Part shown: piece after piece, positions 46,389-57,365 of the stretch
How the letters are laid out: each line of letters begins with the position of its first letter
Position numbering within the stretch: the first letter of the stretch is position 1
From: Procambarus clarkii
Lineage: Eukaryota; Arthropoda; Malacostraca; Decapoda; Cambaridae
Reading direction: 5' to 3'
Assembly (NCBI RefSeq): GCF_040958095.1
Contig: NC_091176.1
Location: forward strand, 40,034,897-40,098,896
DNA length: 64,000 nucleotides
Notes under the pieces: model-generated
The model's database searches: none
The model's input: the letters and a program-made list of their open reading frames with translations, nothing else
What the model was told of the DNA's origin: nothing
Translations under genes and position numbers: made by a program

Positions 46389-49300
46389 GGCCCCCCCCTT
46401 CACTAGTCTGCCCCCCCCCTTCATCACTAGTCTGCCCCCCCCCTTCTTCACTAGTCTGCCCCCCCCCCTTCTTCACTAGTCTGCCCCCCCCCTTCTTCAC
46501 TAGTCTGCCCCCCCCTTCTTCACTAGTCTGCCCCCCCCCTTCTTCACTAGTCTGCCCCCCCCTTCTTCACTAGTCTGCCCCCCCCCTTCTTCACTAGTCT
46601 GCCCCCCCTTCTTCACTAGTCTGCCCCCCCCCCTTCTTCACTAGTCTGCCCCCCCCCTTCTCACTAGTCTGCCCCCCCCCCCTTCTTCACTAGTCTGCCC
46701 CCCCCCTTCTTCACTAGTCTGCCCCCCCCCTTCTTCACTAGTCTGCCCCCCCCCTTCTTCACTAGTCTGCCCCCCCCCTTCTTCACTAGTCTGCCCCCCC
46801 CCTTCTTCACTAGTCTGCCCCCCCCTTCTTCACTAGTCTGCCCCCCCTTCTTTACTAGTCTGCCCCCCCTTCTTCACTAGTCTGCCCCCCCCCTTCTTCA
46901 CTAGTCTGCCCACCCCCCTTCTTCACTAGTCTGCCCCCCCTTCTTCACTAGTCTGCCCCCCCCCTTCTTCACTAGTCTGCCCCCCCCGTCTTCACTAGTC
47001 TGCCCCCCCCTTCTTCACTAGTCTGCCCCCCCCTTCTTCACTAGTCTGCCCCCCCCTTCTTCACTAGTCTGCCCGCCCCTTCTTCACTAGTCTGCCCCCC
47101 CCTTCTTCACTAGTCTGCCCCCCCCTTCTTCACTAGTCTGCCCCCCCCTTCTTCACTAGTCTGCCCCCCCCTTCTTCACTAGTCTGCCCCCCCCCTTCTT
47201 CACTAGTCTGCCCCCCCTTCTTCACTAGTCTGCCCCCCTCTTCTTCACTAGTCTGCCCCCCCCTTCTTCACTAGTCTGCCCCCCCTCTTCTTCACTAGTC
47301 TGCCCCCCCCTTCTTCACTAGTCTGCCCCCCCCCTTCTTCACTAGTCTGCCCCCCCCTTCTTCACTAGTCTGCCCCCCCCCTTCTTCACTAGTCTGCCCC
47401 CCCCCTTCTTCACTAGTCTGCCCCCCCCCCTTCTTCACTAGTCTGCCCCTCCCCCCCTTCTTCACTAGTCTGCCCCCCCCTTCTTCACTAGTCTGCCCCC
47501 CCCCTTCTTCACTAGTCTGCCCCCCCCCTTCACTAGTCTGCCCCCCCCCTTCTTCACTAGTCTGCCCCCCCCCTTCTTCACTAGTCTGCCCCCCCCCTTC
47601 TTCACTAGTCTGCCCCCCCTTCTTCACTAGTCTGCCCCCCCCCCTTCTTCACTAGTCTGCCCCCCCCCCCTTCTTCACTAGTCTGCCCACCCCCCTTCTT
47701 CACTAGTCTGCCCCCCCCTTCTTCACTAGTCTGCCCCCCCCTTCTTCACTAGTCTGCCCCCCCCCCCGTCTTCACTAGTCTGCCCCCCCGTCTTCACTAG
47801 TCTGCCCCCCCCCTTCTTCACTAGTCTGCCCCCCCCTTCTTCACTAGTCTGCCCCCCCCTTCTTCACTAGTCTGCCCCCCCCTTCTTCACTAGTCTGCCC
47901 CCCCCCTTCTCACTAGTCTGCCCCCCCCTTCTTCACTAGTCTGCCCCCCCCCCCTTCTTCACTAGTCTGCCCCCCCCCCTTCTTCACTAGTCTGCCCCCC
48001 CCTTCTTCACTAGTCTGCCCCCCCCCCTTCTTCACTAGTCTGCCCCCCCCCTTCTTCACTAGTCTGCCCCCCCTTCTTCACTAGTCTGCCCCCCCCTTCT
48101 TCACTAGTCTGCCCCCCCCCTTCACTAGTCTGCCCCCCCCCTTCTTCACTAGTCTGCCCCCCCCTTCTTCACTAGTCTGCCCCCCCCCGTCTTCACTAGT
48201 CTGCCCCCCCCGTCTTCACTAGTCTGCCCCCCCCGTCTTCACTAGTCTGCCCCCCCCCGTCTTCACTAGTCTGCCCCCCCTTCTTCACTAGTCTGCCCCC
48301 CCCCTTCTTCACTAGTCTGCCCCCCCCCCTTCTTCACTAGTCTGCCCCCCCCTTCTTCACTAGTCTGCCCCCCCTTCTTAACTAGTCTGCCCCCCCTTCT
48401 TCACTAGTCTGCCCCCCCCTTCTTCACTAGTCTGCCCCCCCTTCTTCACTAGTCTGCCCCCCCCTTCTTCACTAATCTGCCCCCCCCCCTTCTTCACTAG
48501 TCTGCCCACCCCCCTTCTTCACTAGTCTGCCCCCCCCTTCTTCACTAGTCTGCCCCCCCCCTTTCTTCACTAGTCTGACCCCCCGTCTTCACTAGTCTGC
48601 CCCCCTTCTTCACTAGTCTGACCCCCCGTCTTCACTAGTCTGCCCCCCCTTCTTCACTAGTCTGCCCCCCCCCTTCTTCACTAGTCTGCCACCCCCCCCT
48701 TCTTCACTAGTCTGCCCCCCCCCTTCTTCACTAGTCTGCCCCCCCCCTTCTTCACTAGTCTGCCCCCCCCTTCTTCACTAGTGTGCCCCCCCCCTTCACT
48801 AGTCTGCCCCCCCCCCCTTCTTCACTAGTCTGCCCCCCCTTCTTCACTAGTCTGCCCCCCCCGTCTTCACTAGTCTGCCCCCCCTTCTTCACTAGTCTGC
48901 CCCCCCCGTCTTCACTAGTCTGCCCCCCCCCCGTCTTCACTAGTCTGCCCCCCCCCTTCTTCACTAGTCTGCCCCTCCCCCCTTCTTCACTAGTCTGCCC
49001 CCCCTTCTTCACTAGTCTGCCCCCCCCCTTCTTTACTAGTCTGCCCCCCCCCCTTCACTAGTCTGCCCCCCTTTCTTCTCTAGTCTGCCCCCCCCCTTCT
49101 TCACTAGTCTGCCCCCCCCTTCTTCACTAGTCTGCCCCCCCCTTCTTCACTAGTCTGCCCCCCCCCTTCTTCACTAGTCTGCCCCCCCCTTCTTCACTAG
49201 TCTGCCCCCCCCCCTTCACTAGTCTGCCCCCCCCTTCTTCACTAGTCTGCCCCCCCCCCTTCTTCACTAGTCTGCCCCCCCTTCTTCACTAGTCTGCCCC

Positions 49301-51175
49301 CCTTTCTTCACTAGTCTGCCCCCCCCCTTCTTCACTAGTCTGCCCCCCCTTCTTCACTAGTCTGCCCCCCCCCCTTCTTCACTAGTCTGCCCCCCCCTTC
49401 ACTAGTCTGCCCCCCCCCTTCTTCACTAGTCTGCCCCCCCCTTCTTCACTAGTCTGCCCCCCCCCCGTCTTCACTAGTCTGCCCCCCCCCGTCTTCACTA
49501 TTCTGCCCCCCCCGTCTTCACTAGTCTGCCCCCCCGTCTTCACTAGTCTGCCCCCCCCTTCTTCACTAGTCTGGCCCCCCCCTTCTTCACTAGTCTGCCC
49601 CCCCCCCTTCTTCACTAGTCTGCCCCCCCCTTCTTCACTAGTCTGCCCCCCCCTTCTTCACTAGTCTGCCCCCCCTTCTTCACTAGTCTGCCCCCCCCCT
49701 TCTTCACTAGTCTGCCCTCCCCCTTCTTCACTAGTCTGCCCTCCCCCCTTCTTCCCTAGTCTGCCCCCCCCCCCTTCTTCACTAGTCTGCCCCCCCCCTT
49801 CTTCACTAGTCTGCCCCCCCCCCGTCTTCACTAGTCTGCCCCCCCCCCGTCTTCACTAGTCTGCCCCCCCCCCGTCTTCACTAGTCTGCCCCCCCCCGTC
49901 TTCACTAGTCAGCCCCCCCTTCTTCACTATAGTCAGCCCCCCCCTTCTTCACTAGTCTGCCCCCCCTTCTTCACTAGTCTGCCCCCCCCTTCTTCACTAG
50001 TCTGCCCCCCCCCTTCTTCACTAGTCTGCCCCCCCCCTTCACTAGTCTGCCCCCCCCTTCACTAGTCTGCCCCCCCCTTCACTAGTCTGCCCCCCTTTTC
50101 ACTAGTCTGCCCCCCCCTTCTTCACTAGTCTGCCCCCCCCTTCTTCACTAGTCTGCCCCCCCCCCCTTCTTCACTAGTCTGCCCCCCCCTTCTTCACTAG
50201 TCTGCCCCCCCCCGTCTTCACTAGTCTGCCCCCCCCGTCTTCACTAGTCTGCCCCCCCCCCTTCTTCACTAGTCTGCCCCCCCCCTTCTTCACTAGTCTG
50301 CCCCCCCTTCTTCACTAGTCTGCCCCCCCCCCTTCTTCACTAGTCTGCCCCCCCCCTTCTTCACTAGTCTGCCCCCCCCTTCTTCACTAGTCTGCCCCCC
50401 CCTTCTTCACTAGTCTGCCCCCCCCTTCTTCACTAGTCTGCCCCCCCCCCGTCTTCACTAGTCTGCCCCCCCGTCTTCACTAGTCTGCCCCCCCTTCTTC
50501 ACTAGTCTGCCCCCCCCCTTCTTCACTAGTCTGCCCCCCTTCTTCACTAGTCTGCCCCCCTTCTTCACTAGTCTACCCCCCCCCTTCTTCACTAGTCTAC
50601 CCCCCCTTCTTCACTAGTCTACCCCCCCCCCCTTCTTCACTAGTCTCCCACCCCTTCTTCACTAGTCTGCCCCCCCCCCCTTCTTCACTAGTCTACCCCC
50701 CCCCTTCTTCACTAGTCTGCCCCCCCTTCTTCACTAGTCTGCCCCCCCTTCTTCACTAGTCTGCCCCCCCTTTCACTAGTCTGCCCCCCCCCTTCACTAG
50801 TCTGCCCCCCCCTTCTTCACTAGTCTGCCCCGCCCCCTTCTTCACTAGTCTGCCCCCCCCCTTCTTCACTAGTCTGCCCCCCTTCTTCACTAGTCTACCC
50901 CCCCCCCCCTTCTTCACTAGTCTACCCCCCCCTTCACTAGTCTACCCCCCCATTCTTCACTAGTCTGCCCTCCCTTCTTCACTAGTCTGCCCCCCCTTCT
51001 TCACTAGTCTGCCCCCCCCACCCTTCACTAGTCTGCCCCCCCCCCCCACCCTTCACTAGTCTGCTCCCCCCCCTTCTTCACTAGTCTGCCCCCCCCCCCA
51101 CCCTTCACTAGTCTGCCCCCCCCCACCCTTCACTAGTCTGCCCCCCCCCCCCACCCTTCACTAGTCTGCCCCCCA
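46389..51175. repeat. 4.8-kb C-run/ACTAGT minisatellite (copy B)
   Basis: About 210 units of ttcttcactagtctg plus a C run. The rightmost variant series (ctaccccc units, then caccc-ttcac and a single ctgctcccc unit near 51,060) parallels copy A, which has two such series. Confidence 0.95.
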
Positions 51176-51583
51176 CCTACCTGCCTGGGTCAGCCAGGGC
51201 GTGCAGAGTCTAGTTCTATACTGATGTCCAGGCCTGGTAGTCAATTTGCTCTGGTTCTGGTATCACGTTTTCTTTGGTGTTTTTGCTTTTGAGGCGGTGT
51301 GTCCCTATAGGGATGTGTGCGTGAGCCAGGAGTTTAGTTTACTGGAACTGCATGTGCTCAGGGTTTCCTTCCCTGTGCGCTCTGTAAGTACTAGCCTTGC
51401 ATGGTGAAGGTTATCTTTCCCTGGGGGCATTCAGTCAACACTCCTTTCAGGGGGGCTTCCTCACTTGTGGTGGTCCTCGCCCTTAAGGTAAACCTTTAAT
51501 CTGTGGTATTAAATAAATTAAATATATTAAAGCCTTTAATAAGTAAATCTGTGACTTTGTTTTTCCTTGGTTTGGGAGTGTTT
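51176..51583 (+). repeat. Array-flanking sequence containing a dispersed repeat (copy B)
   Basis: Counterpart of 17,184-17,591. The repeat related (inverted) to 8,480-8,630 lies at about 51,315-51,500. Confidence 0.5.
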
Positions 51584-51735
51584 TGTTTGGTGGGATGCAT
51601 TGTGGTCTGTGTGACCAGTTATGGTTGGTGGGGAGCATTGTGGTCTGTGTGACCAGTTATGGTTGGTGGGGAGCATTGTGGTCTGTGTGACCAGTTATGG
51701 TTGGTGGGGAGCATTGTGGTCTGTGTGACCAGTTA
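51584..51735. repeat. 38-bp minisatellite, four units (copy B)
   Basis: Four units. The first is a gtttggtgggatgc variant. The array then leaves through ttttgttaaaac, the same word that caps the terminal units in copy A. Homology between the copies cannot be followed beyond here because A enters the gap. Confidence 0.9.
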
Positions 51736-52279
51736 TTTTGTTAAAACAAGCTGTGCCGAAGCTTCTCCCAGGCTACTCATACTCCTGCTGGGGGGGGGGG
51801 GATATTTTCATACTCATGCATGGTATTTTCATGCAAGAGTGGGATATTTCATACCTGTACGTTTTTAGACTTGGGTTCGACTCCCTCTCAATTTTGCTTT
51901 CGGGGTTCCTTTGGGTTTCCCTGGGGGTAGGCATCTTTCTGGAGGTTTCTGTCCTCATGTCTTCCCCTTTGGAGGAGCATGAGGTTCTGTTTTCTTGCGC
52001 GTGACCCTGTTTTTTTCCTTGGCTTTGGCCTTGGCCTGTTTTGAGTTCAGGTCCTTCTTATCCTATTTGGTACATTCCAAGGTTTTTCGGTCGTTCTGGC
52101 TAGCTGACACCCCATTGTTTTTCTCACTTTTCTTGGCGCGGCTTTATCGATCTCTGAATGCTGGAGTGGCGTGGAATTGGGAAAGTGTTCTAGGTTTTAA
52201 AGGGTCTCGACTTTGAGCCCCTTGATGCCTATCTTTGGCTCCGCCCTTTCTCACAAAAGTTAGTGAGCTGTAGCTTCAT
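51736..52279. other. Spacer with a poly-G run, no firm feature
   Basis: Begins just right of the array. A 12-G run occurs at about 51,791. The 51,860-52,270 stretch has the G/T-rich look of the adjoining DIRS relic and may be its more diverged upstream part, but I cannot name motifs in it. Confidence 0.4.
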
Positions 52280-53035
52280 GTCCCTCGCTGTTGGCATTGT
52301 TTGTGGTGGATTACCTTCGGGCCTGTCGGCACTTGGGTTCTGTCGTAGGCTTGCTGAGCCTCCTTGAGCTCCTTCCAGATTGGCTCTCAGAGAATGTCCG
52401 GGTGCTCTGCTCTGGCCAGGAAGAGAGCTATGCCCATGAGTTGGTCGAGGTAGCCCATAGGTGGAGTCTGAGGCCGGGTTGCATGTGCCACCTGGGGTGG
52501 CTTCATCTGCAATGGGTCGACGCCGTACTTGCTCTGCTCGTAATGCATCAGGATTTGCACCGGCACTTTTGCAGTTTGTCCCACTTCTTTTCTGGCAAAG
52601 AATGAGATGGCTGCTTTCCGGAGGGGCCTTGGGTTGTTGATGCTTGGTTGGTCAGGCTGTGGGTGCATCATGTGTTGTCTGGTTGCGGCTCTCCACCGTC
52701 ATTTGCGCGCCACGGCTTCTGTGTCGGGTTACTCGCTTTGGGTTGATCCGGTCTCCCTCCTTCCCTTTTCCAGGGTTCGAATCTCCCAGGTCGTCTGTGG
52801 GGTTATTCGGTCTAGCCAGCCTACGGTCTATCCCCGTGGCCACGTCATTCGTAAGTTTTCTGCTCATTGCTGCCGTCTTCGGTAACATGTCTTGGGCCGA
52901 GATTCGGGTGCGGAGTTTTGGGCGGTCGGACAGGGTCCTGGCAGCGCGCTACTTGGTCAATGATCCGAGGCCTGTGTTGCTTTGGGTCGATGGTTGCAGC
53001 CAGTTGTCTCGACTTCGCTTCGAGGGGTGAGTGCC
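52280..53035 (+). pseudogene. DIRS-type tyrosine recombinase C-terminal remnant
   Basis: Coding fragments scattered over three frames join into the end of a tyrosine recombinase of the kind carried by DIRS-like retrotransposons. They are FLAKNEMAAFRRG, then VVDAWLVR/HHVL in another frame, LRATASVSGYSLWVDPVSL and VRISQVVCGVIRSSQP. The H-x-x-R box (GHVIRK, codons at 52,841-52,852) follows, and then, one frame over, NMSWAEIR and AARYLVN with the candidate nucleophilic Tyr at 52,950-52,952. The His-to-Tyr spacing of about 36 residues fits tyrosine recombinases (35 in Cre). At least three frameshifts make it inactive. No split direct or inverted terminal repeats were found. Assignment rests on the motif pair and on recall of decapod DIRS proteins. 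Confidence 0.6.
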
Positions 53036-53124
53036 AACTGTCTCTGGGGTAAGTCCCTCATGTTTTTGTCGTTTGGTAAGTAGCTCTGGGGAGCTTTGGG
53101 GAGCCGGAGGGGCTCCCCAGAAAG

Positions 53125-53690
53125 CCAGTGTTGAATGTAATGAAATGCCATTTTCTGGGCGAAACCCGGAGGCTCCCCGGCATCCCTCCCTCCCTCCCTA
53201 TGGTCGTCAGTTTTTTGCATGTTTTGACATCCAGCCTCAGAACTGAAGGGTGGATAACCGACGTAAGGGTCTGGGGCTCCCCCCTTCCCCTTCCCAGGGA
53301 GGGGGGGGGGGGAGCTGTGCAGAAAGCGGCACGGCGACGTGTGACGTCATGCTCGTTTCTTTTAGGGGGAGTTCTATCCACTTGTTCGGCTTGTGGTGAC
53401 AATAATGTCACCAGAATAGGGGTTTGTTTTGGGATGCTTACCTTTCTGGGTGCCTGACCTGGTCGATGGCAGACACAGAATGCTTCCAACCTCATGGGGG
53501 TTTCTATAGGCCATTGCTCCCCATGCCTCTCTGAGGGGGCCAGGTTCTGCCTCGTGGTCCCCGGTAGGCCCACAGAACTCCATACACATGACTGATGCCA
53601 AAGGCTGACATTAGCATATCAGCCTAGTAAGCTCCGGGGAGCCTCCAGGTCTCACCCAGAAAATGGCGTTTCATTACATTCAACTCTGGG
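53125..53690. mobile_element. Non-autonomous DNA element with about 57-bp terminal inverted repeats
   Basis: The left arm (53,125-53,181: gttgaatgtaatgaaatgcc, then attttctgggcgaaa and ggaggctccccgg) is the inverse of the right arm (about 53,632-53,690: ccggggagcctcc ... tcattacattcaactc), with about 85-90% identity by eye. The interior has no coding capacity and matches the relics at 7,040, 43,240, 54,360 and, faintly, 8,880. No target duplication is obvious. The right end lies about 50 bp before a TRAP1 splice acceptor. Confidence 0.72.
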
Positions 53691-53741
53691 TTTTTATTGC
53701 ATATACCATATAAATTGTGTCCATTTTTTTTACACTATCAG

Positions 53742-53972
53742 CTGAGAATAGTCTTCGTCGTTCCCAAGCAAATGAATTGATGGACTGGCTAAAAACTGTG
53801 TTGGCTGGACGATGTTGGGGAGTGAAGGCTACTTCTCGTCTGGAGTCGCATCCATGTGTCATCACTGTGGAAGAGATGGGTGCAGCAAGACACTTCGTAC
53901 ACACTCAATTTACACAGTACCCGAAGAGACCAGATACTCACTTTTGCAGCCACAGTTGGAAATTAATCCAAG
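53742..53972 (+). pseudogene. TRAP1: TRAP1 C-terminal-region exon with a 1-nt frameshift
   Basis: Acceptor acactatcag at 53,732-53,741, donor GTATGA at 53,973. It encodes NELMDWLKTVLAGR, VKATSRLESHP and EMGAARHF, then in the next frame VPEETRYSLLQPQLEINPR. Both halves align with consecutive human TRAP1 sequence (ELMAWMRNVLGSR ... EMGAARHF ... EERAQLLQPTLEINPR; family knowledge). The frame change near 53,910-53,920 equals loss of one base: 231 bp are present, 232 would keep phase with both neighbours. This breaks the reading frame unless it is a consensus error; there is no long homopolymer at the site. The exon belongs to the HSP90 C-terminal dimerisation domain. Confidence 0.82.
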
Positions 53973-54359
53973 GTATGAATTTTTGTTTTGGCCTGTAATA
54001 GAGAGGGAACATAGACTTCCTTGACCCTCGGCTCTCTCTCTCTGACTTGGTCCTCTCTCATTCCTGTTAATCCACTCCATATTTCCTGTATTACAAGTGA
54101 TGTGGAAAGCATGGGGGATTTTTTTTTATATTGCAGAATGGTGACTGATAGGGGCTAGTGTGTGATGCTTACTAATCCAGACCCACTCAGATGCACCTGC
54201 TATATTTAGATCAACAACACTGCTGATCTGTGATTCATCCAGCGTCTAATGTCACTTAGTGGAGAGATTTAGCAAGAGGTCAGCAGCAGATCAACTTTTT
54301 CTAAATACCATGTTGGCGATCACGGCAAACAATGATGGTCAAAAAAATTTCCTTTGCTG
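53973..54359. other. TRAP1 intron, no feature recognised
   Basis: Ordinary AT-rich intron-like sequence with a T run at about 54,120. Confidence 0.5.
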
Positions 54360-54492
54360 AGAGATTGTAATTCAGTAGAACTCCATTCACACTGATGCCA
54401 AAATCTAATACATCCATATCAGCCTGGATAGCTCCAGGGAGCCTCTGGCTCTCGCCAAGAAAATGATGTTTCATTTCATTAAATTTTTTTTT
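54360..54492. mobile_element. Right-arm relic of the 53,125 element family
   Basis: Shares gaactccattcacactgatg, the atatcagcctggatagctcc block, gggagcctctgg and the agaaaatgatgtttcatt terminal arm with 7,380-7,500 and 53,575-53,680. Only the right portion is present. Confidence 0.6.
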
Positions 54493-54601
54493 ACCCTGTC
54501 TGTAAGACATTGTTTTCTGCAGATAAAATAACTATTTGGTATTTCTGAACATCATTCTCATAAATTTCTGCTCTGTTTAAGTGAAGCCTTTTTTATTTCA
54601 G

Positions 54602-54674
54602 CCATATAACTATTATGAAGCCAAATGAGCTACGTAACAGCAGTCCATGATTAGCAGAGCTCACTGCCAAACAG
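54602..54674 (+). pseudogene. TRAP1: TRAP1 penultimate-type exon with an in-frame TGA
   Basis: A 73-bp exon after ttttatttcag and before the donor GTAAGT (54,675). Phase 2 from the previous exon plus one base gives S-HITIMKPNELRNSSP-stop-LAELTAKQ, in step with human TRAP1 [25 protein letters not shown]. The TGA at 54,648-54,650 stands where the family has Gly, so a single GGA-to-TGA change would explain it. The exon ends in phase 0. The final TRAP1 exon (the stretch that in human starts IYENAM) was not found downstream. With the frameshift in the preceding exon this points to a decayed gene. Confidence 0.75.
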
Positions 54675-56010
54675 GTAAGTGGGAGGGATGAGGTTTGATG
54701 CAAATGACGGATAAGGACAAACTTTAAAAGGATTCAGTATAAGTAGACAAATAAACACACAATTTAACAGGAGCATCTCTAAGCAGTAGCGTATATACTA
54801 AGCCCACCAACATAGGATTATGCCTAAACAGTAGGAGTGAGTGCTCCCAAAGACACAAAGCCAGTGTTCTAAACACTTATATTCGTCGAGCCTTTACCCA
54901 CTGTTCAGAATGGAACAACGTGAGTAGGGAGTTTGAAAGTTAACTGAAGTGTTTGTTGCTATATCCATTGTTCACCAAGAAATAAACGCGACATAAGATG
55001 ACACCTGGACCAGGTACAATCCTGAGCCTAGAACAGAAACCACAACACCTCCAATAATATTATATTACAAACCAACTATGCACAGTGAACATAAAAAAGA
55101 GAAAAGAATAATAAAAGAAATAATTCGTGAAGGAGCACAAAGCACAACTCGTAACCAAAACAAAGACCTAATCACATTATATACAGTATAACAAAGATGA
55201 CTACCGACCTCCTCATTAAAACCTTTAAGCTGCTAACTGTTAATACCTCACATACTCCCCATGTGCTCAAGAAAAAATAGTTCAGATTTTTTTTCTTATG
55301 ACATTGTTAATTAGCTTTCAGGATATACAAAAATCCAATTAAAAAGTGTCTAGGTCTTGTGGTTTAGCTGTAGTGAGCTGGTGACGTTGCATAATTTTAG
55401 GTAAATTGAGTCGAGGTGCCGCATGGGAATAACTTTGTTGATTTATTTTCATGTTTCTCACTTTACTTGTTTAGTTTTTCATACTAACAGGTTGTATTTG
55501 TGTGTCAAAGGTACGGTCTATTATGTATAACTTTGAAAATATAAGTGTGTATTGATATACGAGTATAGATATACAGACACTCCACATACTTATTCATAAT
55601 AATATATGTATACATATATTGTAAGCCTAAATCTCAAAATTGCACATAGCACATATTTTACCTCAAATATATACATAGTAATCACTCATTTGCGGTTGCT
55701 AAGAGTTTAGTGTCTTGTATGGTTATCTTGGTGTATGGTATGGTTGCCCAAAACGTTCAGACACTAGATGGTGATGTTGGCAAGCAATGGTCATCATTTC
55801 CTTACTAAGGTCCTAGAAGGCAAGTGAGGGACTCAGGCATTTTTTTCAAGATGGGGGAGTGTTACTAGAGCCCTGAGGAAGCTGATGTGAACCCCATGTA
55901 GCTGCGGGACTTTTAAATGTTGTACGGTACTCCAAAACGTCATATGAAGTGGTGAGCACTTTCGCGTCAGTTACTAGACACTTCATATGAAGTATTGGGC
56001 AGTTTAAGGG
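54675..56010. other. AT-rich spacer, no gene recognised
   Basis: 1.3 kb without a frame of note. The last TRAP1 exon was sought here and not found. The final 12 bp (56,000-56,010, agtttaaggg) look like the right terminus of a piggyBac-like element abutting the next feature. No matching left terminus was seen upstream. Confidence 0.5.
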
Positions 56011-56014
56011 TTAA

Positions 56015-57361
56015 CCCTTAAACCGCTAAGGGCTTTTTTGGCCTGCAACACCGCCAGGCGTAACAAAAAATAATTAAAAACCATTCTTTCATCTTATAAA
56101 AGTGTTCATTTGTGTTCCCTGATCACAGGAAAAAATTTAAAAAATCATAGGTGGCATATTTTGGCAGGAATAGGGCGGGGAAGTCTGGCTAAAAAAAGGC
56201 GTTGACTGAGCAGAAGCCAGACGAGGTCTGCTCCTCGTTTCCGATTGATTTTTTCTTAGTTTTTTGCAGTAATATTATTCAGTAGTGTGTAGTGTGATAT
56301 TTATGTAATAAAATGTGTGAACCATCGTTATACTCAAAATTATGGTGTGCATATTAGTGATTCAATTATGTTCATAAAATAATAAATAAATAGTTTCCTG
56401 TTATTACACTATATACACAGGTTATATATAAGTATCTGCATGTTTTGGTCACCATAACGAACCACTAAATTAGAATGGAGTCAAAAAATAATGACGAGTG
56501 GCCACCACATCTGCACCGACAGCCACTGGCCGCCACTCCCTTCCTCACCTCTCCTCACTCGCCAACATTCTCCTCCCACCATGCTGTTTTTGCTTTTATT
56601 CACTATATACAGACATTATATATAATTATCTACATGTTTTGTTCACCATAACTGTTCATCTAAGCTTGTATGGTGAGTTCAGGCAATAAGAGACGTAGCT
56701 ACACACACGGTAAGCTGGTGGCTGCCGCCCTCGCTGGTTCAAGGCCAGATGCACTAATATTTCTCCTCCAACAATACTGTTTGTGGTGTTATTACACTAT
56801 ATACACACACATTATATATAGGTATCCACATTTGTGTTCACCATAGTGAACCACTAAGCTGGTATAGTAAGTCCAGACAGTAAAAGGTGATCACACACAG
56901 TCAGCAGACAATGCTACCTCCCTCCCCACCAAGATTACTCCTCCCACTACAGCGCTAATTATCACAACAATCCTGCTATTACCAGAATCCTGGTCATTTT
57001 TATCACAGTCAGAGGTCTTCTGCAATACTATCATCGCTAAATAATACCATGTACATATATATTTTGACATTTTTAGGCGATGCTGTGGTCACAAGCTCAA
57101 CAGCAGTGCTGTGAGCTCATGCTGCGTGCGCCAGCCTTGGTGGCTCACTCAGAACTGAGGTTCTCACACCCAGATATGTTACCCACTATTTTTTTTCTAG
57201 GTGGCGTCTGTTTACTATCGGCCGCGGCTAGACTATACCTGCTCCTATCCCTCGCAGGGCATTTAAAATCGTGTGCTAGACCCTCAATCATATATGTATG
57301 TATTGTGCGGCTTCGGTAAAGTTACTCTCACCGTATATGTATGTATTGTTCGGTTTAAGGA
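56015..57361. mobile_element. piggyBac-like non-autonomous element, TTAA target sites
   Basis: Flanked by TTAA at 56,011-56,014 and 57,362-57,365. The ends are inverted, CCCTTAAACCG on the left and cggtttaagga on the right (10 of 11 match). The 1,347-bp interior has no transposase. It holds three diverged internal repeats of about 195 bp, starting near 56,401, 56,596 and 56,786 (tattacactatatacac ... tgttttggtcaccata). Near the right end a short duplicated word, tatatgtatgtattgt, occurs twice. The TTAA duplication and CCCTT-type ends are the piggyBac hallmark (family knowledge). Confidence 0.68.
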
Positions 57362-57365
57362 TTAA

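Noticed and set aside
51869..51885. tRNA B-box-like word ggttcgactcc (also ggttcgaatct near 52,784)
   Set aside because: No matching A box, anticodon stem or acceptor stem upstream. The second lies within the DIRS-like coding relic.
54675..55600. Possible last TRAP1 exon
   Set aside because: A short Phe-Glu-Asn-like word near 55,532 does not continue into recognisable sequence and lacks splice signals in the right phase.
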